From positions 62,001 through 126,000 of the forward strand of contig NZ_MCUW01000007.1 of assembly GCF_002873335.1 (NCBI RefSeq): 64,000 nucleotides of DNA. Reading direction: 5' to 3'. Numbering within the stretch: the first letter of the stretch is position 1; each line of letters opens with the position of its first letter. Shown piece after piece: positions 27,388 through 38,179 of the stretch. The notes below the pieces were generated by a model that saw only the letters and a list, made by a program, of their open reading frames with translations, searched no databases and had not been told where the DNA came from. This stretch comes from Vibrio sp. 10N.286.49.B1 (GTDB lineage Bacteria; Pseudomonadota; Gammaproteobacteria; Enterobacterales; Vibrionaceae). The position numbers and the translations under genes were made by a program.

Positions 27388-28147
27388 ACTTTGAATGCTT
27401 ATCTAAATCTTCTTCAATTTTTGCAATTCGATGTAATATTAACTCTTGTTGGTTCAATAGTTTTTGCAGCTGTACTTCTGCGTGTTTAGAGCGACGTTCC
27501 TCCAAAGAGCTTGGAGACGATAGCAAAGATGTGATGAGACCTGAAGTCATACCAAACAACCCCACGCCACAAATAATAATGCCTGCCGCGAGAACCTTGC
27601 CTAATGCAGTCACAGGATAGTGATCACCATACCCCACAGTAGATACCGTTACGAACGCCCACCAAACAGCATCGCCGATATGATTAATGTTGGCGTGTGG
27701 ATCTGAGCTTTCGGCCCAGAGCATCAGTGTCGCCCCTGCGCTGATGAGGAGCGTCAGGATTAATAAAATGGAGACTAACGTTGTTTCATGTCGATTGCGC
27801 GCTAACTGTTTAAGTATCGCCTCACCCGAACGAATCACTAGGACCACTCTAAATATATGAAACACCCGAGCAAACCGAAGTGGTTCAATCAGTGGAATAC
27901 TGGCAATAAAGTCGATCCAATGCGTTTTCATAAATTGCACGCGATCTGTGGAGCGGATCAGATCTACGCTAAGTTGCAGCATAAACAAACTACAGATTAT
28001 AAAGTCTAGGCCGATAAGGATAGAGCGAGTAGCTGAGCTGATGGGAGCAAAAAGCAAGAGTGATATCACAATTAACGCCATGAATGATAAAAAAAGTGAT
28101 AATAGACTCAATGGCTTAGTTTCAGTTTTGTTATCATTTGCTTTCAT
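27386..28147 (-). CDS. Voltage-gated-type potassium channel (6-TM)
   Basis: The 253 residues hold four N-terminal spans, the fourth carrying regularly spaced arginines (PLRFARVFHIFRVVLVIR, about 103-121) as in voltage sensors, then the S5-pore-S6 unit with the TVGYGD selectivity filter (about 190-195). The C-terminal 45 residues form a charged coiled coil (EERRSKHAEVQLQKLLNQQ), likely for tetramer assembly. No RCK/TrkA domain. Function as an inner-membrane K+ channel is predicted; its physiological role is unknown. Confidence 0.9.
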   Translation of the reverse strand: MKANDNKTETKPLSLLSLFLSFMALIVISLLLFAPISSATRSILIGLDFIICSLFMLQLSVDLIRSTDRVQFMKTHWIDFIASIPLIEPLRFARVFHIFRVVLVIRSGEAILKQLARNRHETTLVSILLILTLLISAGATLMLWAESSDPHANINHIGDAVWWAFVTVSTVGYGDHYPVTALGKVLAAGIIICGVGLFGMTSGLITSLLSSPSSLEERRSKHAEVQLQKLLNQQELILHRIAKIEEDLDKHSK

Positions 28148-28280
28148 ACGAGGCTCGAATTAAATAGTCTTATCTCTTGTGCTTCGTTCCAGATGAAAGC
28201 AAAACATAAGATTAAGTTAAGTTGGCGGTAATGCTTAGAGGTAACCCTCTAACTATATAATAAATAATGGAGAACGGATA

Positions 28281-29537
28281 ATGACAACACTGGCATTTAA
28301 GCCTTGGGAACGACTCATCACCGATGTTCGACTTGTTCCTAAGATGTTGATGTTAATGACCTTTAGCACAATACTTTTGGTCGGAAAACAGCTTTGGGAT
28401 GCGAGTACTTTTTATGACTCTCTTCTTGCCGCAACCCAAAATGCCAACGTTGCTCAGCAGCATTACGAAGCTTATCTCGTTCAAGTGGTATGGCAAACCG
28501 CTATTATGATTGTTTTGTTTGTCGCGATTCTTCTGTTTGCTGCGAAAACGATGCTGAAACAAACGAGTTATCTTAATCAAGCTATCAAGTGTATGGCGGA
28601 TAAAGATCTTACCGTTCCTATCGTGATGGATTGTAAGGATGAATACGGTGATGTTGCTCGTGAACTGGAACGCACTCGCGTCCAGCTTCAAGATGTCATC
28701 AAAACGCAAGTAACGACCTCTCAGGAGCTGTCATCACTAACGGAAGTCATGACGTTGAGCATGTCGGAAACAAAAGAGTCATCACAAGAAGAGTTTCAAG
28801 AAATTGATCAGCTTGCGACGGCGATGAGTGAGATGACTTCAACCGTGCAGACGGTTGCGGATCATGCGCAAAATGCCTCTCAGTTAACCGAGCAAGCATC
28901 GGGTCAAGCGGAAACCGGTCAGCGATTTGTGCAAGGCACCGTGACAAAGATGAGTGAGCTGTCACAGGATATCTCAGCGTCTGCCGCTGCTGTGAATCAA
29001 GTAGAAGAGCGTGTCGAGTCCATAGGCAGTGTGGTTGGTACTATCCAAGGCATTTCAGAGCAAACTAACCTTCTTGCGCTTAACGCGGCTATAGAGGCTG
29101 CACGAGCAGGTGAGGCAGGGCGAGGGTTTGCTGTGGTTGCTGATGAAGTACGTAATCTTGCACAACGTACTCAACAAGCAACCGTTGAGATACAAGAGAT
29201 GATTTCTCACCTCCAGTCGAGCGCAAACTCTGCGGTTGAATTAATGGAAAAAAGTGTTGTAGAGGCCGCCGATGGCGTTGAGCTTGTGACCAATGCGGGC
29301 AGCGAGTTGGATGGTATTGTCAGCCAAGTGAATCAAATTAACGACATGAACTTTCAAATTGCAACGGCTGCAGGTCAACAAAGCAGCGTAGCGGAAGAGA
29401 TGAACCAGAATCTAACCAATGTCAGAGAGTTGGTTGAAGCCTCTGTCGTGGTGGTTACTGAGCTCTTAGAAACGTCAGAAATGATGGAAAGTAATGCGTC
29501 AGAGCTGGATACGAAAATTAGATTGTTCAAGGTATAA
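28281..29537 (+). CDS. Methyl-accepting chemotaxis protein with minimal periplasmic loop
   Basis: Of 418 residues, two membrane segments (about 20-38 and 73-92) enclose only about 33 periplasmic residues, so there is no classical ligand-binding domain. A HAMP-like stretch follows (about 93-145), then the signalling domain with the universally conserved hairpin tip [37 protein letters not shown] (about 257-293, quoted by its start and end only: [15 protein letters not shown]...ADEVRNLA). No C-terminal CheR/CheB pentapeptide. It may sense membrane or cytosolic cues. Own terminator downstream. Confidence 0.93.
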   Translation: MTTLAFKPWERLITDVRLVPKMLMLMTFSTILLVGKQLWDASTFYDSLLAATQNANVAQQHYEAYLVQVVWQTAIMIVLFVAILLFAAKTMLKQTSYLNQAIKCMADKDLTVPIVMDCKDEYGDVARELERTRVQLQDVIKTQVTTSQELSSLTEVMTLSMSETKESSQEEFQEIDQLATAMSEMTSTVQTVADHAQNASQLTEQASGQAETGQRFVQGTVTKMSELSQDISASAAAVNQVEERVESIGSVVGTIQGISEQTNLLALNAAIEAARAGEAGRGFAVVADEVRNLAQRTQQATVEIQEMISHLQSSANSAVELMEKSVVEAADGVELVTNAGSELDGIVSQVNQINDMNFQIATAAGQQSSVAEEMNQNLTNVRELVEASVVVVTELLETSEMMESNASELDTKIRLFKV

Positions 29538-29597
29538 ACGTTGCACCACTGTTAAAAAATAAGTCCTTAGCTTTTACTTTTCCTGGTGCTTATAAAC

Positions 29598-29628
29598 TAA
29601 AAAAACGCTCATAGTGATGAGCGTTTTT
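29598..29628. terminator. Bidirectional terminator between the chemotaxis receptor and panC
   Basis: CGCTCAT (29606-29612), loop AGTG, ATGAGCG (29617-29623), with an A run to the left and seven T to the right. Confidence 0.93.
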
Positions 29629-29648
29629 TTATAGGCATGAGCGACAAC

Positions 29649-30536
29649 TTAAGACGCGGGTTGTGTTTCAGCTTCTTGAGATGGCAATGCGAGGTCTAGA
29701 ACGTGATTATCAATCAAGCGTGCTTGACCTAGGTAAGCCGACATCAAAATGACCGCTTGAGTTGATTCTTCATTAATGGCCTGCAAGGTCACTGCGTCGC
29801 GAATAAACAGTTCATCAGGTTGAAGATCGGCGGCACGCAATTGGTCGTTAGCATCCTCAATGATAGAGGCGTAATCATGCCTTCCACCACGTATAACACT
29901 GCTTATCCAGCGCATCGTCTTCGCTAACACAGGGGCGCGCTGACGTTCATCCATCGTCAAATAGCCGTTACGAGAACTCATGGCTAATCCATCCAGTTCA
30001 CGAACCGTTGGGACGCCAATAATCTCGATGTCCATCGCAAGATCGCTCACCATCTGACGAATCAGAGCCAATTGCTGATAATCTTTTTCACCGAAGCATG
30101 CAACGTCGGGCTGAACGATGTTAAACAACTTAGCGACGATCGTTGATACACCGCGGAAGTGACCCGGACGAGATGCGCCTTCCAGCATGCTTGAAATACC
30201 TGGTACATCGACGAAGGTTTGTTTATCTAAACCTTGTGGATACATGATTTCTGGTGTTGGCGTAAAGACTAAATCAACCCCTTCAGCGGTCAATTTACTC
30301 AAATCATCCTCAAGAGTTCGAGGATAATTATTGAGATCATCGGCGCGCTCAAATTGCATAGGATTAACGAAAATACTGGCTACCACGATATCGGCGTGTT
30401 CACGAGCCTTACGGACGAGAGTCAGATGACCTTCATGAAGGTTCCCCATCGTTGGAACAAACGCAATACGGCGCTGTTCACGTTTAAATAGATGGATTTG
30501 TTCTCTTAACTCTGCAATATCAGCAAACGTCTGCAT
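29649..30536 (-). CDS. panC: Pantothenate synthetase
   Basis: Joins pantoate and beta-alanine with ATP, the last step of vitamin B5 synthesis. The 295 residues show [18 protein letters not shown] (HxGH-type nucleotide motif), [31 protein letters not shown] and the KMSKS-like SSRNGYLT. It is last in the minus-strand run; GGGGG precedes the ATG, eight bases after panB. Confidence 0.97.
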   Translation of the reverse strand: MQTFADIAELREQIHLFKREQRRIAFVPTMGNLHEGHLTLVRKAREHADIVVASIFVNPMQFERADDLNNYPRTLEDDLSKLTAEGVDLVFTPTPEIMYPQGLDKQTFVDVPGISSMLEGASRPGHFRGVSTIVAKLFNIVQPDVACFGEKDYQQLALIRQMVSDLAMDIEIIGVPTVRELDGLAMSSRNGYLTMDERQRAPVLAKTMRWISSVIRGGRHDYASIIEDANDQLRAADLQPDELFIRDAVTLQAINEESTQAVILMSAYLGQARLIDNHVLDLALPSQEAETQPAS

Positions 30537-30544
30537 GATTCCCC

Positions 30545-31339
30545 CTAGGCAATCGTATGAGCTTCGTCAGGGAAAGCGCCGCTTTCCACATCAGCAATGT
30601 ACTTAGCAACAGCTTGGCGAATATCACCGGTTTCCGCTAAGAAGTCTTTAGAGAATTTAGGCATATAATTCGCGGAAATACCGAACATATCGTGCATCAC
30701 TAGAATTTGACCATCGGTACTATTACCTGCACCGATACCTATAACAGGCACTTCTAAGGCTTCAGTAATGCGTGCCGCAAGAGCCTTGGGGACACATTCC
30801 AATAAAACAATTTGTGCGCCGGCGTCTTGGAGTGCTAATGCATCGCGCACCATTTGGTCCGCTTTTTGAGTGTCACGGCCCTGGACTTTATAACCACCAA
30901 AGATATTCACACTCTGAGGTGTCAGGCCTAGATGCGCACAAACCGGAACGGCACGCTCGGTGAGGGTGCGGACGGTGTCAACTAACCAATCGCCCCCTTC
31001 AAGCTTAACCATGTTAGCGCCAGCGCGCATAAGGTGGGCTGCATTTTCACACGCTTGTTCTGGCGTGGCATAACTCATGAAGGGCATATCAGCCATCAAT
31101 AGACTGTTTGGGCTGCCAGCACGAACACTGCGAGTGTGGTAAGCGATGTCTTCAACGGTGACTGGTAATGTGTCGGTTTGGCCTTGAAGCACCATTCCTA
31201 AAGAATCGCCAACCAATAAGACCGGCATATTTTGGCTTTCTAATAATCCAGAAAAACTGGCATCGTACGCTGTCGATGAAGCAAATTTACGACCTTCTTG
31301 TTTCCACTTAATCAGGTCATTAATGGTGATTTTTTTCAT
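30545..31339 (-). CDS. panB: 3-methyl-2-oxobutanoate hydroxymethyltransferase
   Basis: Makes ketopantoate from 2-oxoisovalerate and methylene-tetrahydrofolate. The 264 residues contain [27 protein letters not shown] (metal Asp), [16 protein letters not shown] and IGIGAG. AAGGA ribosome site. Operon with folK upstream and panC downstream. Confidence 0.98.
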   Translation of the reverse strand: MKKITINDLIKWKQEGRKFASSTAYDASFSGLLESQNMPVLLVGDSLGMVLQGQTDTLPVTVEDIAYHTRSVRAGSPNSLLMADMPFMSYATPEQACENAAHLMRAGANMVKLEGGDWLVDTVRTLTERAVPVCAHLGLTPQSVNIFGGYKVQGRDTQKADQMVRDALALQDAGAQIVLLECVPKALAARITEALEVPVIGIGAGNSTDGQILVMHDMFGISANYMPKFSKDFLAETGDIRQAVAKYIADVESGAFPDEAHTIA

Positions 31340-31363
31340 TTTTTATCCTTATTTGGGCGTTGA

Positions 31364-31849
31364 CTATTGTTGCCAAACGCTCAGCCCATTACGGTCTACT
31401 CTGGTGAGTAACCTTGCGAGCTCAGTCCCATCAGGGAGTTGTAAATTAGGTTCGATTTCTGCGAGCGGATAGAGAACAAATTCTCTTTCTTTCATTCCGT
31501 AATGTGGGACGATTAAACGCTCGGAATCAATAACCTCATTGCCATAAAGAAGCAGATCAAGGTCAAGCGTTCTTGGCCCCCATCGTTCATCTTTACGGAC
31601 ACGCCCTTGCTCTAACTCTATGCGTTGGGTGCAATCAAGTAGTTCAAGAGGCGTTAATTGGGTGTGTATTTTTGCCACCGCATTAATGTAATCCGGTTGA
31701 TTGGCAGGCCCCATAGGGGTGCTACTATAAAGTGACGAGCAGCTGATCAATTGACTGTTAGGAAGCGCTTTAAGCGCTTCGATAGCATCATTGGCTTGCG
31801 TGACCGGATCGGACAGGTTACTGCCGATCGCAATATAACAAGTGATCAT
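31364..31849 (-). CDS. folK: 6-hydroxymethyl-7,8-dihydropterin pyrophosphokinase
   Basis: Folate pathway enzyme transferring pyrophosphate from ATP to the pterin. The 161 residues include IAIGSNLSDP and the signature RWGPRTLDLDLLLYG with its metal aspartates. The start overlaps the pcnB stop by three bases (ATGA), so the two are coupled. Confidence 0.97.
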   Translation of the reverse strand: MITCYIAIGSNLSDPVTQANDAIEALKALPNSQLISCSSLYSSTPMGPANQPDYINAVAKIHTQLTPLELLDCTQRIELEQGRVRKDERWGPRTLDLDLLLYGNEVIDSERLIVPHYGMKEREFVLYPLAEIEPNLQLPDGTELARLLTRVDRNGLSVWQQ

Positions 31850-33204
31850 TGACTGCTCGAGCTCTTTTTATTTTTTGGTGTACGGCGACGGCGGTTGCCA
31901 GACTTCGCTGACGAGCCACCAAGATCATTCACCATGGCTTGACGCATGTTGCGTCCAGCTGATTGGAAAGTCTGCCACCATTTGGCTAACTCAGCGACTT
32001 CACCGCCCTCGATTTCGCCACGCATTTCTAAAAAGTCATAACCGGCACGGAACTTATTGAGCTCAGTTAAACGGTAAGCCCGCTTGCCAGTGCGACGAGG
32101 TAGACGAAGCTGCAGTTGCCATATCTCTCGGACCGTAGCGGTATGACGCCTTGGAATGGCGGTGGCTTTTACTTGTTCGTCGAGGATGATGTTGCTGGCT
32201 TCCATGACGGCATCATAATCGGAAAGATTTTGATTCGCCATAAGTTGAACCGCGTGCTCCATCATTGGGTACCAAAGCATAGCGGCAAACATGAAGGCTG
32301 GGTTTACTCGTTTACCTTCTTCGATGCGTTGATCGGTTGCATCTAATACTAGGTCGAGCATCTGTTCAGTTTTTGAGCCGTAGTCTTCAGTTAAATGTGG
32401 TGCAATGATCGGAAACAGTTGTTGGAATAGATTGTATTCTCGCATCAAGTGATACGTTTCCAGTCCGCAACCGGCTTGCAGCAGCTTGAGTGATTCTTCA
32501 TACAATCTGGCTGAAGGAATATCTCTTAGCAGCGGAGCAAGATCTTCGATTGGCGCAGCGGTGTCTTCTTCAATGTCAAAGTCGAGTTTAGCGGCAAAGC
32601 GTGCAGCGCGTAACATGCGAACGGGATCTTCACGGTAGCGGACTTCTGGCTCACCAATAAGACGAATGAGTCGGTCTTCTAGGTCTTCTATGCCACCAGC
32701 GTAATCGTGAATTGAGTAATCGCCAATGTTGTAATACATCGCATTGATAGAGAAGTCGCGACGCTCTGCATCTTCATCAACGCTACCATAGACGTTGTCG
32801 CGAAGTAGCATGCCGTCTTTACTTTGTTGAGAAACGTTTTTCTCTTCTTCTTGGTGGTGACCACGGAATGTTGCAACTTCGATGATATCTCTGCCAAACA
32901 TAATGTGGGCGAGTCTGAAGCGACGGCCGATTAAACGGCAGTTCCTAAATAAGGTTTTGATTTGTTCTGGCGTCGCATTAGTGGCGATATCAAAGTCTTT
33001 TGGTTGTTCGCCTAACAAGATATCACGTACACCACCCCCCACAAGGTAGGCTTCATAGCCAGCGTTGTGCAGTCGATAAAGAACTTTCAGTGCATTGTCA
33101 CTGATTTTTTTACGCGAGATACTGTGTTCTTCGCGAGAATAGACATGCAGTGCAATGTCACCGTAAACCTCGTGAACATTTTTGGAATTTTCTGTTTTAT
33201 TCAT
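31846..33204 (-). CDS. pcnB: Poly(A) polymerase I
   Basis: Adds poly(A) tails that promote RNA decay. The 452 residues carry the nucleotidyltransferase core LVGGGVRDILLG and DFDIATNATPEQI, the GRRFRLAHI motif and RREDPVRMLRA-type region of class II tRNA-nucleotidyltransferase-like enzymes (here YREDPVRMLRAARF), and a basic C-terminal tail (SAKSGNRRRRTPKNKKSSSSQ, about 432-452) seen in poly(A) polymerases. The ATG at 33204 has only a weak ribosome site (TAAGA). Confidence 0.96.
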   Translation of the reverse strand: MNKTENSKNVHEVYGDIALHVYSREEHSISRKKISDNALKVLYRLHNAGYEAYLVGGGVRDILLGEQPKDFDIATNATPEQIKTLFRNCRLIGRRFRLAHIMFGRDIIEVATFRGHHQEEEKNVSQQSKDGMLLRDNVYGSVDEDAERRDFSINAMYYNIGDYSIHDYAGGIEDLEDRLIRLIGEPEVRYREDPVRMLRAARFAAKLDFDIEEDTAAPIEDLAPLLRDIPSARLYEESLKLLQAGCGLETYHLMREYNLFQQLFPIIAPHLTEDYGSKTEQMLDLVLDATDQRIEEGKRVNPAFMFAAMLWYPMMEHAVQLMANQNLSDYDAVMEASNIILDEQVKATAIPRRHTATVREIWQLQLRLPRRTGKRAYRLTELNKFRAGYDFLEMRGEIEGGEVAELAKWWQTFQSAGRNMRQAMVNDLGGSSAKSGNRRRRTPKNKKSSSSQ

Positions 33205-33291
33205 AATCTTAACGCAGTTTAGGTGAGAGAAAATGACGGTAAATTCGTCACGTTTCGGTCTTGTCTCTTGAATTTTGCCGCTTATGATAGC

Positions 33292-34179
33292 CTAGAGTGC
33301 ATCATTTGAGAATGGCGGTTTGATCTTGAGCGCGTCGGGCAACTGTCCAAGGTGCCAATTTTTGACCCCCCAATTTAGGAGTTCTTGTGGCGTAGCGCTT
33401 GTCATATGGTCATCGAGGACAAAACCCAGAAACCGCATGGCCTGGATTAATGTCGGGGTTGGATTGGCCAAATTTATGCCCGCAGCATGGTTTTGTTTGG
33501 ATAGTTTATTGCCGCTCTCATCAATAGCAAGGGGTAAGTGTAGATAGTCGATGCTGCTTGCCCCTAGTGTTTTATACAAGCTAATCTGTCGGCCGGTTGG
33601 CTCAATCAAGTCTGCGCCTCTGACCACCTCAGTGACACCTTGGTAGATATCATCCAAGACGACGGCCAAATTATAAGCAAACAGTCCATCACGACGTTTA
33701 ATGATAAAATCTTCATGTATCAAGCCTGTCGGAATTGTGAGCGCACCATAACGTTGGTCGTCAAATGATGCCACTGGGTGTTGAAGCGTCAGTCTTACGG
33801 CTTGGTTTTCTGAAGGTAACAGGTTTTTGTGACGACACGTGCCTTGGTAAAAACCACCGCTGTCTTTTATTTGTCTTCGAGTACACTCGCAAAGGTAGGC
33901 GTCACCGGACAACAACCAATCGTTGATTTGTTGTTGGTAAGCCTCAAGTCGCGAGCTTTGGTATAGCACATCGTCATCCCAGTGCAGATGGTAAGCATCG
34001 AGTGTTTTTAGGATAAGCGCTGCTGCACCGTCCACTTCACGTGGAGGATCAATATCTTCAATTCGAACGAGCCATTTTCCAGATTTAGCTTTTGCTTGAA
34101 AATAACTACCAAGAGCGGCTACAAGAGAACCAAAGTGCAGGGGCCCCGATGGAGAGGGAGCAAATCGACCTATATACAT
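33292..34179 (-). CDS. gluQ: Glutamyl-Q tRNA(Asp) synthetase
   Basis: Attaches glutamate to queuosine of tRNA-Asp. The 295 residues form the catalytic domain of GluRS without an anticodon-binding domain: GRFAPSPSGPLHFGSLVAALG (HIGH-like motif) and GNKLSKQNHA (KMSKS-like). A zinc site is visible as CECTR and GTCRH. It lies between dksA and pcnB, the usual position. Confidence 0.95.
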   Translation of the reverse strand: MYIGRFAPSPSGPLHFGSLVAALGSYFQAKAKSGKWLVRIEDIDPPREVDGAAALILKTLDAYHLHWDDDVLYQSSRLEAYQQQINDWLLSGDAYLCECTRRQIKDSGGFYQGTCRHKNLLPSENQAVRLTLQHPVASFDDQRYGALTIPTGLIHEDFIIKRRDGLFAYNLAVVLDDIYQGVTEVVRGADLIEPTGRQISLYKTLGASSIDYLHLPLAIDESGNKLSKQNHAAGINLANPTPTLIQAMRFLGFVLDDHMTSATPQELLNWGVKNWHLGQLPDALKIKPPFSNDAL

Positions 34180-34331
34180 AGCGTTGACTCATTTCGTGTT
34201 GACTAATAGTGGGGATGATAAAGCTATTGGCTCTCGACAAAAAGAGAGTGTATTGGAAGCAAAGAGTTTGCTTAATAGCAATAAAGAGCGAGTGATATGA
34301 GCACCGACTGAATAGTGGGGTGCGAGCGATC

Positions 34332-34358
34332 AAAAAAGGGAGCGACTGCTCCCCTTTT
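34332..34358 (-). terminator. Terminator of dksA
   Basis: On the minus strand: GGGAGC, loop AGTC, GCTCCC, then six T (complement of 34332-34337). It suggests that dksA can be transcribed separately from gluQ. Confidence 0.85.
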
Positions 34359-34367
34359 ATCGCTATG

Positions 34368-34814
34368 TTAGCCTTGCATTTGTCGTTCTTTGATCTCAGC
34401 AAGTGTCTTACAGTCGATACATAAATCGGCAGTAGGACGGGCTTCTAAGCGACGAATACCGATTTCAACACCACAGGATTCACAGAAGCCAAAGTCATCT
34501 TCTTCAATCTTGTTCAGTGTTTTTTCGATCTTCTTGATCAAGCGGCGTTCACGGTCGCGGTTACGCAACTCTAAACTGAACTCTTCCTCTTGAGAGGCAC
34601 GGTCAACCGGATCAGGGAAATTGGCTGCTTCGTCTTGCATATGGTGCACAGTACGATCAACTTCTTCCCTAAGTTGGTTGCGCCAAGCGCCTAATATTTT
34701 ACTAAAATGATCCATTTGAGCGGGTGACATGTACTCTTCACCGGCTTTTTCCTGATAAGGATCAACCCCTGCAATGGCTAGGATGCCTAGCGCTTTTTTC
34801 TTTGATTCTGGCAT
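34368..34814 (-). CDS. dksA: RNA polymerase-binding transcription factor DksA
   Basis: Works with ppGpp in the secondary channel of RNA polymerase during the stringent response. The 148 residues include a coiled coil with the tip DPVDRA (about 71-76; the acidic tip residues are conserved) and a four-cysteine zinc finger CESCG...CIDC (about 114-138). Nearly identical to E. coli DksA over the body. AGGAG ribosome site. Confidence 0.98.
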   Translation of the reverse strand: MPESKKKALGILAIAGVDPYQEKAGEEYMSPAQMDHFSKILGAWRNQLREEVDRTVHHMQDEAANFPDPVDRASQEEEFSLELRNRDRERRLIKKIEKTLNKIEEDDFGFCESCGVEIGIRRLEARPTADLCIDCKTLAEIKERQMQG

Positions 34815-34946
34815 ACAGCATCTCCTACTTAAACCTAGTCAACTGAGTAAACAGCTAATTTTAAGGCGGGTATCTATAGCAAAAAGAAATGCCTGTGGCA
34901 AACGATGTTTGTTAAAGTTCTTATCATTGTGAACGTGTCATCACTT

Positions 34947-35657
34947 TTAAACGTAATTGACTCGCGATAAGAGCGTGATTTCATTGTTTGAAAATGACGC
35001 CTTATAACAAAGTACTTCAACCCCAGCTTTCCTTGCTTGCTCAAGTAATTGTGAATATTTCGCATCTATATGGAGTGCGGCAGAGACTTTTTCAATACCT
35101 GAATGCAAAATAGCGAATAATAATACGGCTCTGCTTCCAGATTGTACCATTTCGGTCAATTCTCTTAGGTGCTTTTGACCCCTAGTGGTTTGGGCATCAG
35201 GAAAGAACCCTTGCCCAGAGCTTTGCTCGTCAAGCAGTGTGACACTCTTTACTTCAATGTAGCAATCGACTTGCTCACTGTCTTGCAACAAAATGTCGAT
35301 TCTGCTGTTTTCTTGCCCATATTTCACTTCGGTTCGCAATGTTTCGTAACCTTTTAACTCTTCAATGACATCATTTTTGATGGCCTCGACCGCCAAGGTG
35401 TTCGCTCTTGCCGTATTTACGCAGATCATATGGCCCATGCTAGTTTGTGTCAGCTCCCAGCTATTTGGGTATTTTCTCTTGAGGTTATCTGACGTCGAGT
35501 ACCACACCTTAGAACCGGGAACTGCACAGCCAGTCATTGCGCCTGTATTCGCACAATGGATAGTGATCTCATTGCCTTTTGAATTAACGATGTCGGCGAG
35601 GAAGCGTTTATAGCGTTTTATGAGCTTTCCCGACTCTAATGGAGGATCAAAGTGCAT
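34947..35657 (-). CDS. sfsA: Sugar fermentation stimulation protein SfsA
   Basis: The 236 residues start [20 protein letters not shown] and contain the family motifs [15 protein letters not shown] and [10 protein letters not shown], with [18 protein letters not shown]; SfsA shows an OB-like N-terminal and a nuclease-like PD-(D/E)xK C-terminal half (E-V-K). It is described as a DNA-binding protein affecting sugar use, and its biochemical role is uncertain. It precedes dksA by 132 bases and is divergent from hrpB. Confidence 0.95.
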   Translation of the reverse strand: MHFDPPLESGKLIKRYKRFLADIVNSKGNEITIHCANTGAMTGCAVPGSKVWYSTSDNLKRKYPNSWELTQTSMGHMICVNTARANTLAVEAIKNDVIEELKGYETLRTEVKYGQENSRIDILLQDSEQVDCYIEVKSVTLLDEQSSGQGFFPDAQTTRGQKHLRELTEMVQSGSRAVLLFAILHSGIEKVSAALHIDAKYSQLLEQARKAGVEVLCYKASFSNNEITLLSRVNYV

Positions 35658-35713
35658 TTCGTGGCCATTTTTTATTAGAATGAGGCCTCATATTACAGCA
35701 CAAGGCTTTTCCG

Positions 35714-38179
35714 TTGTCACAGCTACCGATTGAAGATGTGTTACCCGAACTATTTGAAGCGATTCAATGCTCGAATCAAGTGATTTTGAAGGCTGCAACA
35801 GGTGCCGGTAAGTCGACGCACTTTCCGTTGCAGTTGTTAAAGCAGCAATCTATCACTGGTAAAGTGATTATGTTGGAACCACGACGCATCGCGGCGAGAA
35901 ATATAGCCATGTACTTGGCTCAACAAATGGGGGAGGCTGTCGGAGAGTCGGTGGGGTATCGAGTGAGAGGGGAAAGCAAGGTGAGCCCTCACACTCGGTT
36001 AGAAATTGTCACGGAAGGCGTGCTCACTCGGATGTTACAAGATGACCCTGAACTCAGTGGTATCGGTGCCATTATTTTTGATGAATTTCATGAAAGAAAC
36101 CTGCATGCCGATACCGCCCTCGCGTTTACTTTAGACGTTCAAGAGGCGTTACGTGACGACTTAACATTGATTGTGATGTCGGCGACACTAGATGCAAATG
36201 ACTTGCAGCGTGTTTTACCACATGCTCGATATATTGAGTCCCAGGGGCGCTCTTATCCAGTTGACGTCACCTATCATCCGCTTGGAGCGAACGATAATTT
36301 ACCGCACGTTATGAGTCGAATAATACGGTCTGCGATGTCACAGCATAGTGGCTCGCTGTTGGCATTCCTTCCAGGCGTGGGGGCGATCAAACGCACCGAA
36401 GAACTTTTGACACAATCGCGAAACGGCTATGACATTTGTCCACTTTATGGTCAGTTAGACTTTAAGGCGCAGCAACATGCGATTCAACCTGCGACGAATG
36501 GCAATAGAAAAGTCGTATTGGCCACTAATATCGCGGAAACCTCATTGACGATCGAAGGCATCCGAATCGTGGTTGATTCTGGTTTGGAGAATCAGGCCAA
36601 TTTTGACCTTAAAACTGGCGTGTCAAAATTGGAGCAAGGTCGTATCGCACAATCTTCGGCCATTCAAAGAACTGGGCGTGCAGGACGAATCGAACCTGGT
36701 GTCTGTATTCGGATCTACAGCGAAAGCCAGTTCAATCAGCAACCAGCGCAGAGTGTGCCAGAAATATTGCGGAGCGATTTGAGTCAGCTGATGCTGGAAC
36801 TCCTTAAATGGGGATGCCATGACGCCGATGCGTTGCACTGGCTTGATTCGCCGAAACCCGCGCATATTGAACAAGCCAAAATGCTGTTGAAAAACCTACG
36901 GCTAGTTGATGAACAGTCGCAACTGACACCATTAGGGCAACAGGCTTATCTGCTCGGTGTAGAGCCTCGCCTTGCGAGTATGTTGTTGCAAGCCCAGCAG
37001 TTGGGGCGCGAAGCACTGACAACGGCCATTGCGTTGTGCTGCTTATTTGAAGAACCTGAGCGAGGGTATATCGACCTTCGTTATGCATTACACCGTTGGC
37101 AAACAGGAAAGCACTCTCGGGCTTCTGCTTTAACCCTGAGAGCTAAGTCGATAGCTCAGCGCCTAAAGTATCGATTTACCTTGAATGAGAGCAATGAATC
37201 ACTATTTGGGGTGATTGCAGCGCTTGGCTATCCCGATAGAGTTGCCGTGAAGCGAGCGGACAATGCTGGGCAGTTTTTATTAGCGAACGGCCACGGTGCG
37301 CAGATTGATGATAGCGATAAGTTGGCTGCAGAGGATTACCTCGTGGTATTGGATGTCTTGAATACTGGCCGGGGAAGCAGTCAGATCTTTAAAGCAGTGA
37401 GTGTCGATAAGCCGATTATTGAACGTTTTGCGCCACAGTTGATTGAAGAAAAACATGTGGTTGAATGGGATGATAAGCGAGGGCGGTTAGTGGCCAGTGA
37501 GGTTCAACGAATTGGTGCGATAGTGTTGACACAAAAATCGGTGCCTATCCCCAGTGACGCTGATATCAGTGGTGCGTTGTTGCATCATGTTCGCCGCAAA
37601 GGTTTATCCGTGTTGAACTGGAATAAGCAGGTGACGGAATATGTGACTCGCGTAGAATGCGCTCGTGACTGGCTTGATGTACCAACATGGCCTGCAATGT
37701 CACAAGAGATATTATTGCAGAACCTTGAAGCATGGTTGTTACCGTTTATGCCTGGCATCACAACGATGAAAGGACTCAAAGCGCTTAACTTACTGCCGGT
37801 GTTGGAGACCTATCTCGGTTGGAATGCGCTTCAAGTCTTAAATCATGAGTTGCCCACTCACCTGACGGTTCCGAGCGGTGCTCAGAAAAAAATACGTTAT
37901 CAAGTTGGTCAGGCTCCTATGTTGTCGGTCAAGCTTCAAGAAATGTTTGGTGAAAGTACTTCACCAATGATCGCAAATGGTCGCCAAGCAATCGTACTTG
38001 AGCTGCTTTCGCCTGCACAACGGCCATTGCAGATCACTCAAGACCTTGCCGCCTTTTGGCAAGGCTCATACAAAGATGTCCAAAAAGAAATGAAAGGACG
38101 TTATCCCAAACACCCATGGCCTGATGACCCAATAAATCATCAAGCTACGCACAAAACTAAAAGACAGTTGAATTCATGA
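35714..38179 (+). CDS. hrpB: ATP-dependent RNA helicase HrpB
   Basis: An 821-residue DEAH-box helicase: Walker A ATGAGKST, DEFHER in place of DEAH (about 120-125), SAT motif MSATLD, RTGRAGR motif VI, then the HrpB-specific C-terminal domains. The start is a TTG at 35714, supported by AAGG eight bases upstream and by alignment of LSQLPIEDVLPELFEAI with the E. coli start SSLPVAAVLPELL; no ATG fits. Its stop overlaps the mrcB start by four bases. Confidence 0.95.
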   Translation: MSQLPIEDVLPELFEAIQCSNQVILKAATGAGKSTHFPLQLLKQQSITGKVIMLEPRRIAARNIAMYLAQQMGEAVGESVGYRVRGESKVSPHTRLEIVTEGVLTRMLQDDPELSGIGAIIFDEFHERNLHADTALAFTLDVQEALRDDLTLIVMSATLDANDLQRVLPHARYIESQGRSYPVDVTYHPLGANDNLPHVMSRIIRSAMSQHSGSLLAFLPGVGAIKRTEELLTQSRNGYDICPLYGQLDFKAQQHAIQPATNGNRKVVLATNIAETSLTIEGIRIVVDSGLENQANFDLKTGVSKLEQGRIAQSSAIQRTGRAGRIEPGVCIRIYSESQFNQQPAQSVPEILRSDLSQLMLELLKWGCHDADALHWLDSPKPAHIEQAKMLLKNLRLVDEQSQLTPLGQQAYLLGVEPRLASMLLQAQQLGREALTTAIALCCLFEEPERGYIDLRYALHRWQTGKHSRASALTLRAKSIAQRLKYRFTLNESNESLFGVIAALGYPDRVAVKRADNAGQFLLANGHGAQIDDSDKLAAEDYLVVLDVLNTGRGSSQIFKAVSVDKPIIERFAPQLIEEKHVVEWDDKRGRLVASEVQRIGAIVLTQKSVPIPSDADISGALLHHVRRKGLSVLNWNKQVTEYVTRVECARDWLDVPTWPAMSQEILLQNLEAWLLPFMPGITTMKGLKALNLLPVLETYLGWNALQVLNHELPTHLTVPSGAQKKIRYQVGQAPMLSVKLQEMFGESTSPMIANGRQAIVLELLSPAQRPLQITQDLAAFWQGSYKDVQKEMKGRYPKHPWPDDPINHQATHKTKRQLNS